Shown here: piece by piece, positions 6,493 to 12,554 of the stretch
Position numbering within the stretch: position 1 is the first letter of the stretch
How the letters are laid out: each line of letters opens with the position of its first letter
NCBI GenBank assembly: GCA_035531315.1
Contig: DATKTD010000194.1
Coordinates: forward strand, 1-17,521
DNA length: 17,521 bases
Source of the DNA: CAIJMU01 sp035531315
GTDB taxonomy: Bacteria > Spirochaetota > Spirochaetia > Treponematales > Rectinemataceae
Reading direction: 5' to 3'
Position numbers and translations under genes: made by a program
Notes under the pieces: model-generated
Told to the model about the DNA's origin: nothing
The model's database searches: none
What the model saw: the letters and a program-made list of their open reading frames with translations, nothing else

Positions 6493-8370
6493 ATGCGCGT
6501 TGACGGGCGGATCAGTGTCGAGATCGCGAAGGTCGTCGCTAGGCCGGGCTTCGAGTTCGTCGTCCGAGCCCGCGAGCCCTTCATTGCCGGGGAGCTCCTC
6601 CTAAGCCTGTTTTATCTTGATTTTGAGGAGCTTTCCCGCCTCCTGGACATGGACGAAGAATGGTCCCGGGCCTTCGCCGACCGGTCGGCGCGCTATATCT
6701 TTTCGAACGGCTGGCAGTCCTGGTCTTTTGGGGGCGAGCTGCGCGGGGCGGAGCGAATCAAGCCGGCCCTCTTGATCGAGGCCCTCAACACCTATGTGCT
6801 CAGGCCGGGTCCCCGGGAGACCAGGGGCCAGGTCCTGTCGCACTTTTTCACGCGGATCAGGGCTGGCCGGCGACGCATCGTCCTGGTATCGACCGGGCCG
6901 GATCGCGACCGAGCCGGGGCTCCCCTCGCTTTTCGGATCGACAGGAGGAGCCTGGGGATAGGGGTCGAGGCCTATGCCGGAGGCGGAAGTTACGCTGCCG
7001 GCCAGGTCCTCGCCAGGGTGGCCTGCGCGCGCCTTGAAGGATTTTTCGCCGAGCGGGACTTCTACGCATCCATTTTCGGGGGGGAGGGGCGTTTCGAGAG
7101 GCTGGCCTTCCTCGGCGGCGGGGCCAGGCTTATGCCTGGCGGCTACGAGTCCTGGTACAACCATTATACGGCGATCGATGAAGGGGTTATCCGCTCCGAC
7201 CTGGAGGCCCTGTCTTCGAACGACAATCTTATCAATTCATACTATATCCGCAGGGGCCGGCCGACGGTCTTCCAGATCGACGACGGCTGGGAGGCTGCCA
7301 TCGGGGACTGGGTGCCCCATCCCGCGAAATTCCCTGCTGGCATGGCCGGTCTCGCCCGGGCCATCGAGTCCAGAGGCCTCGTCCCCGGTCTTTGGCTGGC
7401 CCCCTTTATCGTCGAGCGGGGCAGCCGCGCGGCTGCCGAGCATGGTGACTGGCTCCTTCGGGACCCCCGCGGCCGCCCCCTGGTCGCCGGCTGGAACGAC
7501 AACTGGAGCGGAGATTTCTTCGCCTGGGACCTCTCCATCCCCGAGGTCGGCGATTGGCTCGAATCGATCTTCAAGACCGTGGTAGACGGATGGGGCTATC
7601 GCTATCTCAAGCTCGACTTCCTCTACGCGGGCCTCCTCGAGGGGAAGCGCAAGAAAGGCGGCGCGGCCTGGGAGCACTACGAGCGCATCATGACGCGCAT
7701 CGTCTCCCGTCAGACCGACGCCAAGGGTCGACATCTCGCCTGGCTCGGCTGCGGCGCCCCCCTCGAGTCCTCCTGGCGCCACTTCCCCCTGATGCGTATC
7801 GGCGCCGACACGCGGGAATCCTGGGAGCATTTTCAGGCGAGACTGATCCGGCATCAGGGGCGTCCCTCGGCCAAGGTCAATCTCCTCCATACGATCGGCC
7901 GGAGCGTCCTCGACGGGGCCGTTTTCATCAATGATCCCGACGTGGTCTTCTGCCGTGAAGAGGGCATGAGCTATGGCGACAGGGAGAAAGAACTGATAGC
8001 TGCCGCGGCGCGGATGTTCGCCTCGCAGATCATGTTCTCCGACGACGCCGCGGTCTTCGGCGATCCTGGAGAACGCGCCTTCACGAAGAGAATCATCGAG
8101 CTCTACGATCGCCTCGAGGGCCTCGAGTTCGGGGCGACACGGATCGGCCGCGGTCTCTTCGCCATCGAGGAGCGCGGCGGGAGGCTTCATGGATGGATCA
8201 ATCTCGGCGACCGAAGGACCAGGGTTGCCGATTCTTCGGCAGGAGGCGCGACAGGGATCGCGGTGCAGGCCCGGGACCCGGTCATCCCCTTTCACGCTCA
8301 GCCTGCTCCCGGCGGATGGCTGCTCGAGCCCCGCTCCATGACCCTGCTTGGAGCAACATCGTCCCGATGA
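6493..8370 (+). CDS. GH36 alpha-galactosidase-like glycoside hydrolase (clan GH-D)
   Basis: This is a 625-residue retaining alpha-glycosidase. An N-terminal beta-sandwich (about 1-215; FSNGWQSWSFGGE) precedes a TIM barrel. Barrel motifs in order are ESWYNHYTAI, FQIDDGWE (D263/D264), GLWLAPFIV, the nucleophile in YLKLDF (D375), LGCGAPL, and the acid/base in RIGADTRESW (D439), followed by NDPDVVF. A small C-terminal beta domain ends the protein. The family removes terminal alpha-galactose from raffinose, stachyose or galactomannan side chains. GH36 also includes alpha-N-acetylgalactosaminidases, so the sugar is inferred. There is no signal peptide, so it acts inside the cell on imported oligosaccharides. 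The ATG at 6493 has AAGGAG five bases upstream. No transporter genes are adjacent. Confidence 0.88.
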   Translation: MRVDGRISVEIAKVVARPGFEFVVRAREPFIAGELLLSLFYLDFEELSRLLDMDEEWSRAFADRSARYIFSNGWQSWSFGGELRGAERIKPALLIEALNTYVLRPGPRETRGQVLSHFFTRIRAGRRRIVLVSTGPDRDRAGAPLAFRIDRRSLGIGVEAYAGGGSYAAGQVLARVACARLEGFFAERDFYASIFGGEGRFERLAFLGGGARLMPGGYESWYNHYTAIDEGVIRSDLEALSSNDNLINSYYIRRGRPTVFQIDDGWEAAIGDWVPHPAKFPAGMAGLARAIESRGLVPGLWLAPFIVERGSRAAAEHGDWLLRDPRGRPLVAGWNDNWSGDFFAWDLSIPEVGDWLESIFKTVVDGWGYRYLKLDFLYAGLLEGKRKKGGAAWEHYERIMTRIVSRQTDAKGRHLAWLGCGAPLESSWRHFPLMRIGADTRESWEHFQARLIRHQGRPSAKVNLLHTIGRSVLDGAVFINDPDVVFCREEGMSYGDREKELIAAAARMFASQIMFSDDAAVFGDPGERAFTKRIIELYDRLEGLEFGATRIGRGLFAIEERGGRLHGWINLGDRRTRVADSSAGGATGIAVQARDPVIPFHAQPAPGGWLLEPRSMTLLGATSSR

Positions 8371-8398
8371 ATGGGCCCGCGATTGTTGAGCGCTGCCG

Positions 8399-8428
8399 AT
8401 GGCACATCCAGACATCACGCGATATACT
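8399..8428 (+). promoter_or_regulatory. Predicted promoter of the 162-residue gene
   Basis: ATGGCA (8399-8404), an 18-nt spacer and TATACT (8423-8428, 5/6 of consensus). The predicted +1 is at about 8435, three bases before the ATG at 8438. The upstream ATG at 8399 falls inside the -35 element, which argues against it as the true start. Confidence 0.48.
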
Positions 8429-8437
8429 CTGCCCGTT

Positions 8438-8926
8438 ATGTTGCTCAAGAACCCCGAGATATTCGCCAGCGTCGAGAAGATTGCCGATCATTACCGCGCC
8501 AATATCGCCAATCGATTCACCAGAAGGGCTCTCACGACCCTGACCCTCGACTCCTCGACCTGGACCCTCATCGAAACCTTCACCGAGCGCCTAGAGGATT
8601 ATCGGTACCAAGGTTATCACCTCGATGATCTGTATATGCAGATCCTCGCCATGGCCCGCTTTATCTTCCAGGCACGAAAGCAGATAGTCCCCAACCTCCG
8701 CTTTCTCGCGGGGACGGGCTCTCCCGATCGGGTTTCCGAGTCCGACCGGGTTCTCCGCGACATGGCGGTCAACAACTTCGCCTCGAATCTCAAGGTTCTC
8801 GCGGACAAGGTCAACGAGCTCTATGTGCGGGTCGCGGCCCAGGACAAGGAGCTGTCGGGCGCCAAGCCGCCGGTCCATACGCGCATCGCCGATCTCAAGG
8901 AGATCGGCCGCTATCTCGTCGAATAG
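8438..8926 (+). CDS. Conserved-looking alpha-helical protein, unknown function
   Basis: This is a 162-residue protein with no signal peptide or membrane segment, and I do not recognise it. It is rich in helix-forming, charged residues. Visible landmarks are MLLKNPEIF at the start, a basic stretch HYRANIANRFTRRAL, an aromatic DLYMQILAMARFIFQARKQ segment, and a C-terminal half (DMAVNNFASNLKVLADKVNELYVRVAAQDKE) with heptad spacing suggestive of a coiled coil. The start at 8438 is preferred to 8399 because a good -10 box lies between them. It has no Shine-Dalgarno, in keeping with a leaderless message. It stands alone between the GH36 gene and the tRNA cluster. No terminator is visible after it, and the tRNA promoter begins 19 bp downstream. 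Confidence 0.72.
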   Translation: MLLKNPEIFASVEKIADHYRANIANRFTRRALTTLTLDSSTWTLIETFTERLEDYRYQGYHLDDLYMQILAMARFIFQARKQIVPNLRFLAGTGSPDRVSESDRVLRDMAVNNFASNLKVLADKVNELYVRVAAQDKELSGAKPPVHTRIADLKEIGRYLVE

Positions 8927-8944
8927 GCCTCGCGGAGAGGCATA

Positions 8945-8973
8945 TTGACAAAGCGGGGCCGTCCTTTTAGGAT
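8945..8973 (+). promoter_or_regulatory. Strong promoter of the tRNA/SRP RNA cluster
   Basis: A consensus TTGACA (8945-8950), a 17-nt spacer and TAGGAT (8968-8973). The predicted +1 is at about 8980, 11 nt before the first tRNA. Exactly the same two hexamers and spacing recur upstream of the WGR-like gene at 15924-15952. Confidence 0.7.
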
Positions 8974-8990
8974 GGCCTACCACGAAATGT

Positions 8991-9075
8991 GGAGCGATGG
9001 CAGAGCGGTCGAATGCGGCGGTCTTGAAAACCGTTGCGCCGCGAGGCGCCGTGGGTTCGAATCCCACTCGCTCCG
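8991..9075 (+). tRNA. tRNA-Ser (anticodon UGA)
   Basis: This 85-nt class II tRNA has acceptor GGAGCGA pairing with TCGCTCC (9068-9074), discriminator G9075, a long variable arm (GCGCCGCGAGGCGC) and T-arm GTGGGTTCGAATCCCAC. The anticodon loop CTTGAAA gives TGA at 9025-9027. CCA is not encoded. It reads UCA and, by wobble, other UCN codons. First gene of the cluster. Confidence 0.96.
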
Positions 9076-9092
9076 GGACACGTGGCCGAGTT

Positions 9093-9180
<88 letters not shown>

Positions 9181-9231
9181 GTTTTTTTGATTCTTTGTCG
9201 AGGGAGCCCGCCCGAAGGTTCTCTCAGTCAC

Positions 9232-9305
9232 GAGGCTATAGCTCAGCTGGATAGAGCATCAGATTGCGGATCTGAAGGTCGGTGGTTCGAATCCACTTAG
9301 CCTCA
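9232..9305 (+). tRNA. tRNA-Arg (anticodon GCG)
   Basis: This 74-nt tRNA has acceptor GAGGCTA pairing with TAGCCTC (9298-9304) and discriminator A9305. The D-arm AGCTCAGCTGGATAGAGC is typical of bacterial tRNA-Arg. The anticodon loop TTGCGGA gives GCG at 9266-9268, with G37 next to it. It would read CGC and CGU. A G34 version is unusual, because bacteria normally use an A34 (inosine) tRNA here. CCA is not encoded. Confidence 0.92.
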
Positions 9306-9314
9306 TTCTTTTTT

Positions 9315-9401
9315 GGAGAGATGCGAGAGCGGTTGAATCGGGCGGTCTCGAAAACCGTTGAACCCGCGAGGGTTCCGGGGGTTCGAATCCCCCTCTCTCC
9401 G
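9315..9401 (+). tRNA. tRNA-Ser (anticodon CGA)
   Basis: This 87-nt class II tRNA has acceptor GGAGAGA pairing with TCTCTCC (9394-9400), discriminator G9401 and a long variable arm. The anticodon loop CTCGAAA gives CGA at 9349-9351 and reads UCG, a frequent serine codon in GC-rich genomes. It ends 16 nt before the SRP RNA, so the two are probably cut from one transcript. Confidence 0.95.
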
Positions 9402-9417
9402 CTAGGGCTTTGCCCCG

Positions 9418-9536
9418 TCGAACGCTCGAAGCCGGGCACTGCGCTCGTGGCCGCCGCCCAAATCCGCCAGGTCCGGAAGGAAGCAACGGTAAGCGAAAGG
9501 CGCGGTGATGCAGAGCGCCCGGCTTCGAGCGTTCGA
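9418..9536 (+). ncRNA. ffs: Signal recognition particle RNA (4.5S type)
   Basis: A 20-bp perfect terminal stem (9418-9437 with 9517-9536) closes a rod of about 119 nt. Its apex carries the universal Ffh-binding domain: CAGGTCCGGAAGGAAGCA, with the GGAA tetraloop at 9475-9478 and the asymmetric A/C-rich internal loop. This RNA binds Ffh and FtsY to deliver nascent membrane proteins. The short length and absence of Alu-domain sequence mark the Gram-negative 4.5S form. It has no obvious terminator of its own. The dnaX -35 box starts 4 nt after the stem. The exact ends are inferred from the stem. Confidence 0.94.
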
Positions 9537-9539
9537 GTC

Positions 9540-9568
9540 TTTACCCACCCCCCTGTTCGTGCTACTTT
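9540..9568 (+). promoter_or_regulatory. Predicted dnaX promoter
   Basis: TTTACC (9540-9545), a 17-nt spacer and TACTTT (9563-9568), preceded by TG in extended -10 register. The predicted +1 is 9575, one base before the dnaX ATG, which has no Shine-Dalgarno. The spacing and the short gap after the SRP RNA support it. Confidence 0.5.
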
Positions 9569-9575
9569 CCACCTT

Positions 9576-11552
9576 ATGCCCTACGAGATCACCGCGACAC
9601 GGAAGCGCCCGCAAGGCTTCGACGAACTTGCCGGCCAGGAGTTCGTCTCGGCGACCCTCGAGGCCTCCCTCGGGAGCGGTCGCATCGCCCACGCCTATCT
9701 TTTTTCCGGGCCCCGCGGCTGCGGAAAGACGAGCACCGCGCGCATCCTCGCCAAGGCGCTGAATTGCGAGAAGGGCCCAAGCGCGACGCCCTGCGGCGTC
9801 TGCGCCAATTGCCGCTCCATCGCGGCAGGCTCCTCCCTCGACGTGATCGAGATAGACGGCGCCTCGAACACCTCGGTCGAGGGCGTGCGGCAGATAAAGG
9901 ACGAAGTCCTCTTTCCCCCCAACAGCGCGCGCTACAAGGTGTACATCATCGACGAGGTCCATATGCTCTCGATGAGCGCCTTTAACGCCCTCCTCAAGAC
10001 CATCGAGGAGCCGCCGCCCTATGTCGTCTTTATCTTCGCCACGACCGAGCTTCACAAGGTCCCGGCCACGATAAAGAGTCGCTGTCAACAATTCGCCTTC
10101 CGCCTCATCCCGATCGATACGATCAGGGACCGACTCGTTTCCGCCGCGGCGGATCTTTCGGTGAAAGCCGAGGACGCGGCCCTGCTCTGGATCGCCAAGG
10201 AGTCGGGAGGGTCCCTGCGGGATGCCTATACCCTCTTCGATCAGGTGGTAGCCTTTTCCGGGACCAGCATTACCGCTGCGGGCATAAGGGAGAAGCTCGG
10301 CCTGGTCGGTCTCGAGGCCATGAATGGCCTGTTCGAGGCCATCGTCGAGGAGGGGGGGGCGGGCCGCGCCCTCGATGCCCTCGACGCCCTTCTCTCGGGA
10401 GGGGTGTCGCCCGAGCAGTTCTCCATCGATGCCATGGATTACCTCCGGGCCCTCCTCCTTATCGGCAACGGCATGGGCCGAGAGAGTCTTATCGGGGCCC
10501 CGGTTACGGCCTATTCGGAGCGGGTCCTCGCGGCCCTCGATACGGAGCGCCTGGAGCGCGGTCTCGGCCTCTTCCTCGATCTGCATCGAAACTTGCGGAC
10601 GAGTCCCAATCCCCGCTTCGAACTCGAACTCGCGGTGACGAGGTTGTCGCGGCTCCGCGACTTCGTGTCGCCGGCTGCCTTAGCGAGGGCCGTGGCGTCA
10701 CTGCGTGCAGGGGGGGCTCCGGGCTCTGGCTCGGGACGCCAATCCGTGCCTGCCGAGGGGGGGGCATCGCCCCTTCCTCCCTCGTCTTCGTCGAAGGCCG
10801 CGCCGCCGGCGGAAAAAAAAAAGCCTGATCTGATGGCCGGCATGCCGACATCCCTTTCGAGGGCCATGTCGAGCCTTGCCGGGGCCGTGCTCGGCGATTC
10901 TCGTCCGGCGAGCCCTACCGAGAATTTGGCAGCCCCTGCGCCAGCCCCTGCGCCAGCGCCAGCAAGGGAGACAGCCCCGCCCCCCCCCACCCGTCCCAAG
11001 GCTGAGCCGGAAGCTTGGGTCGAAGAGCGAAGGGAGGACCGGACTGTAGGGCAATCCGAGGTCACGCAGGAGCCGCGGCCCTCTCCTGCGGCCCTCGAGA
11101 GCGGCGAGGAAGAAGAGGCTTCGGTCGGCGAAGGGCTCTTTATCGACGAGGCCGAGCTCAAGGCGGAAACCCCGGTAGGCCTTGCCGGCGGCATCGATGC
11201 CTTCCGTCGCGACATTGTAGCCAAGGTTGGGCGCACGAATCCCATTATGGGTTCGGGACTGGCCGCCTCCCTCGATTGGGCTACCGAAGGCGAGCGCCTC
11301 ATCATCGCCTTCCGCACCGGGATGGAGGAGGGTCTGGTCAGGGCCGAGCTAGGCCTCCTCACTGCCGTGGTCCGGGAGGCCGCAGGCCGGGATCTCAAGG
11401 TGGAGCTCAGGGTTCGCCCCGATGCTGAGGGAAGACGGAAGCAGGGAGCGACCGAGTCCGATCATAGCGACCCCGTCATCATTGTGGAGAGGATGTTCCG
11501 GGGCCAACGAATCGAATCAAAGCAACGTGGAGGACAGGATGAATATCGCTGA
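9576..11552 (+). CDS. dnaX: DNA polymerase III clamp-loader subunit tau (and probable gamma)
   Basis: The full-length product is 658 residues (E. coli tau has 643). Domain I-II shows Walker A GPRGCGKTS (45-53), a zinc site C64/C73/C76/C79, Walker B VYIIDEVHML, sensor-1 FATTE and the arginine-finger motif SRC. The clamp-loader collar (domain III) ends near residue 365. A Pro/Ala/Glu-rich linker (about 370-545, including Ala-Pro repeats) follows. The C-terminal tau region (about 555-640, FRRDIVAKVGRTNPIMGSGL) should bind the polymerase alpha subunit. In the linker an A10 run at 10813-10822 contains A AAA AAG in the reading phase needed for -1 slippage, which would give a gamma of about 417 residues. 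The start at 9576 is the usual MPYE-type N-terminus. The gene heads dnaX-ybaB-recR, and its last 14 bp overlap ybaB. Confidence 0.96.
   Translation: MPYEITATRKRPQGFDELAGQEFVSATLEASLGSGRIAHAYLFSGPRGCGKTSTARILAKALNCEKGPSATPCGVCANCRSIAAGSSLDVIEIDGASNTSVEGVRQIKDEVLFPPNSARYKVYIIDEVHMLSMSAFNALLKTIEEPPPYVVFIFATTELHKVPATIKSRCQQFAFRLIPIDTIRDRLVSAAADLSVKAEDAALLWIAKESGGSLRDAYTLFDQVVAFSGTSITAAGIREKLGLVGLEAMNGLFEAIVEEGGAGRALDALDALLSGGVSPEQFSIDAMDYLRALLLIGNGMGRESLIGAPVTAYSERVLAALDTERLERGLGLFLDLHRNLRTSPNPRFELELAVTRLSRLRDFVSPAALARAVASLRAGGAPGSGSGRQSVPAEGGASPLPPSSSSKAAPPAEKKKPDLMAGMPTSLSRAMSSLAGAVLGDSRPASPTENLAAPAPAPAPAPARETAPPPPTRPKAEPEAWVEERREDRTVGQSEVTQEPRPSPAALESGEEEEASVGEGLFIDEAELKAETPVGLAGGIDAFRRDIVAKVGRTNPIMGSGLAASLDWATEGERLIIAFRTGMEEGLVRAELGLLTAVVREAAGRDLKVELRVRPDAEGRRKQGATESDHSDPVIIVERMFRGQRIESKQRGGQDEYR
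10813..10833 (+). promoter_or_regulatory. Programmed frameshift/slippage site in dnaX
   Basis: Ten A (10813-10822) followed by G form A AAA AAG at 10817-10823 in the correct phase (codons AAA 10818, AAG 10821). After a -1 slip the ribosome reads GCC then TGA (10826-10828). After loss of one A the other frame reads AGC CTG ATC TGA (10831-10833). Both exits stop at once, so gamma-length products of about 417-420 residues result. Possible stimulatory structures downstream are CCCT-TTCG-AGGG (10852-10863), or alternatively ATGGCC (10833) with GGCCAT (10862). I see no strong Shine-Dalgarno-like stimulator upstream, so transcriptional slippage as in Thermus is an alternative. Confidence 0.78.
10931..10960 (+). 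repeat. Tandem repeat encoding Ala-Pro linker of DnaX
   Basis: Two perfect 12-bp copies of AGCCCCTGCGCC followed by a half copy (AGCGCC) encode the (Ala-Pro)n part of the linker between the collar and the tau-specific domain. It is prone to copy-number change, which would only alter linker length. Confidence 0.7.
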
Positions 11553-11880
11553 TTTGATGGAGGCCTTCCGAAACCCCCAAGCCATCGCCGCGAAGGCGGA
11601 GGAGTTCAAGCGCAAGACCGAGGCGATGGAGGCGACGGGCAGTTCGGGTGGCGGTATGGTGCGCGTCACCATCGACGGCACCATGGCCGTGAAGACCTGC
11701 GTCATCGCCCCCGAGGTCGTCGATCCCGCCGACCTCACCATGCTCCAGGATCTCGTCGTGGCGGCATTCAATGACGCCCAGGCTCGCATCAGGGAAATGC
11801 TCCAGGCCGAGCTTACCTCGGGTATGGGCGGCTTGGGAGGCTTGGGCATACCGCCCGGGCTCTTCGGAGGTCAGGCTTGA
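11539..11880 (+). CDS. ybaB: YbaB/EbfC nucleoid-associated protein
   Basis: This 113-residue YbaB/EbfC family protein is a small dimeric DNA-binding protein; the Borrelia EbfC binds DNA as a nucleoid-associated factor. The family pattern is seen: an N-terminal helix with KAEEFKRKTEAMEATGSSGGGMVRVTIDG, the central beta strands ending in VIAPEVV, and the DLVVAAFNDAQARIREMLQ helix. A Gly-rich tail (GMGGLGGLGIPPG) closes it. ATG 11539 has GTGGAGG upstream and lies within the last codons of dnaX (14-bp overlap). The stop overlaps the recR start. The dnaX-ybaB-recR order is widely conserved. Confidence 0.94.
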   Translation: MNIADLMEAFRNPQAIAAKAEEFKRKTEAMEATGSSGGGMVRVTIDGTMAVKTCVIAPEVVDPADLTMLQDLVVAAFNDAQARIREMLQAELTSGMGGLGGLGIPPGLFGGQA

Positions 11881-12464
11881 AGGCCCTTGAGGAGCTCGTC
11901 GGGCTCCTCACGAGGCTCCCCGGGATCGGCAAGAAGAGCGCCCAACGCGTCGTCTGGCACCTCATCCGCACCGACGCGGCCTTCGTCGACGCCCTCGCCG
12001 AGTCCATCCGGGGGCTGCGCGAATCCATCCTGTTTTGCAGCGTCTGCGGCTCCTGGGCGGAGGAGGACCCCTGCCCTGTATGTTCCTCGACCCTCCGCGA
12101 TCGACAAACCATATGCGTCGTCGAACAGCCGCAGGACGTCATGACCATAGAGGCCTCGCATGAATACCGGGGGCTGTACCATGTGCTTGGCGGGGTCATT
12201 TCCCCCCTCGATGGCGTGGGGCCCGAGGACATTCGCCTCGATTCCCTGATCGCCCGGGTGAGGGAATCGGGGGTCACCGAGGTGGTCATCGCCACCAACC
12301 CGACGGTAGAGGGCGACACGACGGCCCTCTATGTGAAGCGGGTCCTCGAGCCCTTCGGGGTCCAGCTTACCCGTCTGGCTACCGGTATTCCCGTCGGGGG
12401 CGATCTCGAGTACGCCGACCGCCTCACCCTGGCTCGATCCTTCCGGGGCCGCGTAAAGCTGTAG
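11877..12464 (+). CDS. recR: Recombination mediator RecR
   Basis: This 195-residue protein acts with RecO (and RecF) to load RecA on SSB-coated gaps. Domains in order are the helix-hairpin-helix LPGIGKKSAQR (14-24), a zinc finger C54-x2-C57...C66-x2-C69, a Toprim domain beginning at ICVVEQPQDVMTIE with YHVLGGVISPLDGVGP and NPTVEGDTTALYV, and the C-terminal Walker-B-like LARGxP region, here LATGIPVGGDLEYAD. The start is TTG 11877, overlapping the ybaB TGA by three bases. GGAGG at 11866-11870 sits six bases upstream and the family N-terminus fits this choice, so translational coupling is likely. It is the last gene of the operon. Confidence 0.95.
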   Translation: MKALEELVGLLTRLPGIGKKSAQRVVWHLIRTDAAFVDALAESIRGLRESILFCSVCGSWAEEDPCPVCSSTLRDRQTICVVEQPQDVMTIEASHEYRGLYHVLGGVISPLDGVGPEDIRLDSLIARVRESGVTEVVIATNPTVEGDTTALYVKRVLEPFGVQLTRLATGIPVGGDLEYADRLTLARSFRGRVKL

Positions 12465-12514
12465 AGGGCGGGCTGGGCTTCACGCCCGGGGCCTCCCCGC
12501 GAATGCCACCGCAT

Positions 12515-12533
12515 GCCTCAGCCTCGCTGAGGC
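12515..12533. terminator. GC-rich hairpin between convergent recR and the minus-strand gene
   Basis: GCCTCAGC-CTC-GCTGAGGC is a perfect 8-bp stem with a 3-nt loop in the 90-bp convergent gap. It is flanked by two direct copies of CCCGGGGC (12485 and 12533). It could stop transcription from both sides, but it lacks a T-run either way, so the assignment is tentative. Confidence 0.45.
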
Positions 12534-12554
12534 CCGGGGCGGCTATCCGGTCCG

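Noticed and set aside
6429..6584. N-terminal extension of Pth
   Set aside because: It runs antisense into the GH36 gene and beyond the normal Pth N-terminus; MIRLYAFLGN at 6428 fits the family.
7237..8448. 403-residue minus-strand open frame
   Set aside because: Antisense to the GH36 gene with its catalytic motifs; no features of its own.
9181..9231. T7 run after tRNA-Ser(GCU) as a terminator or start of a new unit
   Set aside because: The only stem before it is the tRNA itself, and I find no convincing promoter in the gap; read-through to the next tRNA seems likelier.
9402..10586. 394-residue minus-strand open frame
   Set aside because: Antisense to the SRP RNA and the dnaX ATPase domain.
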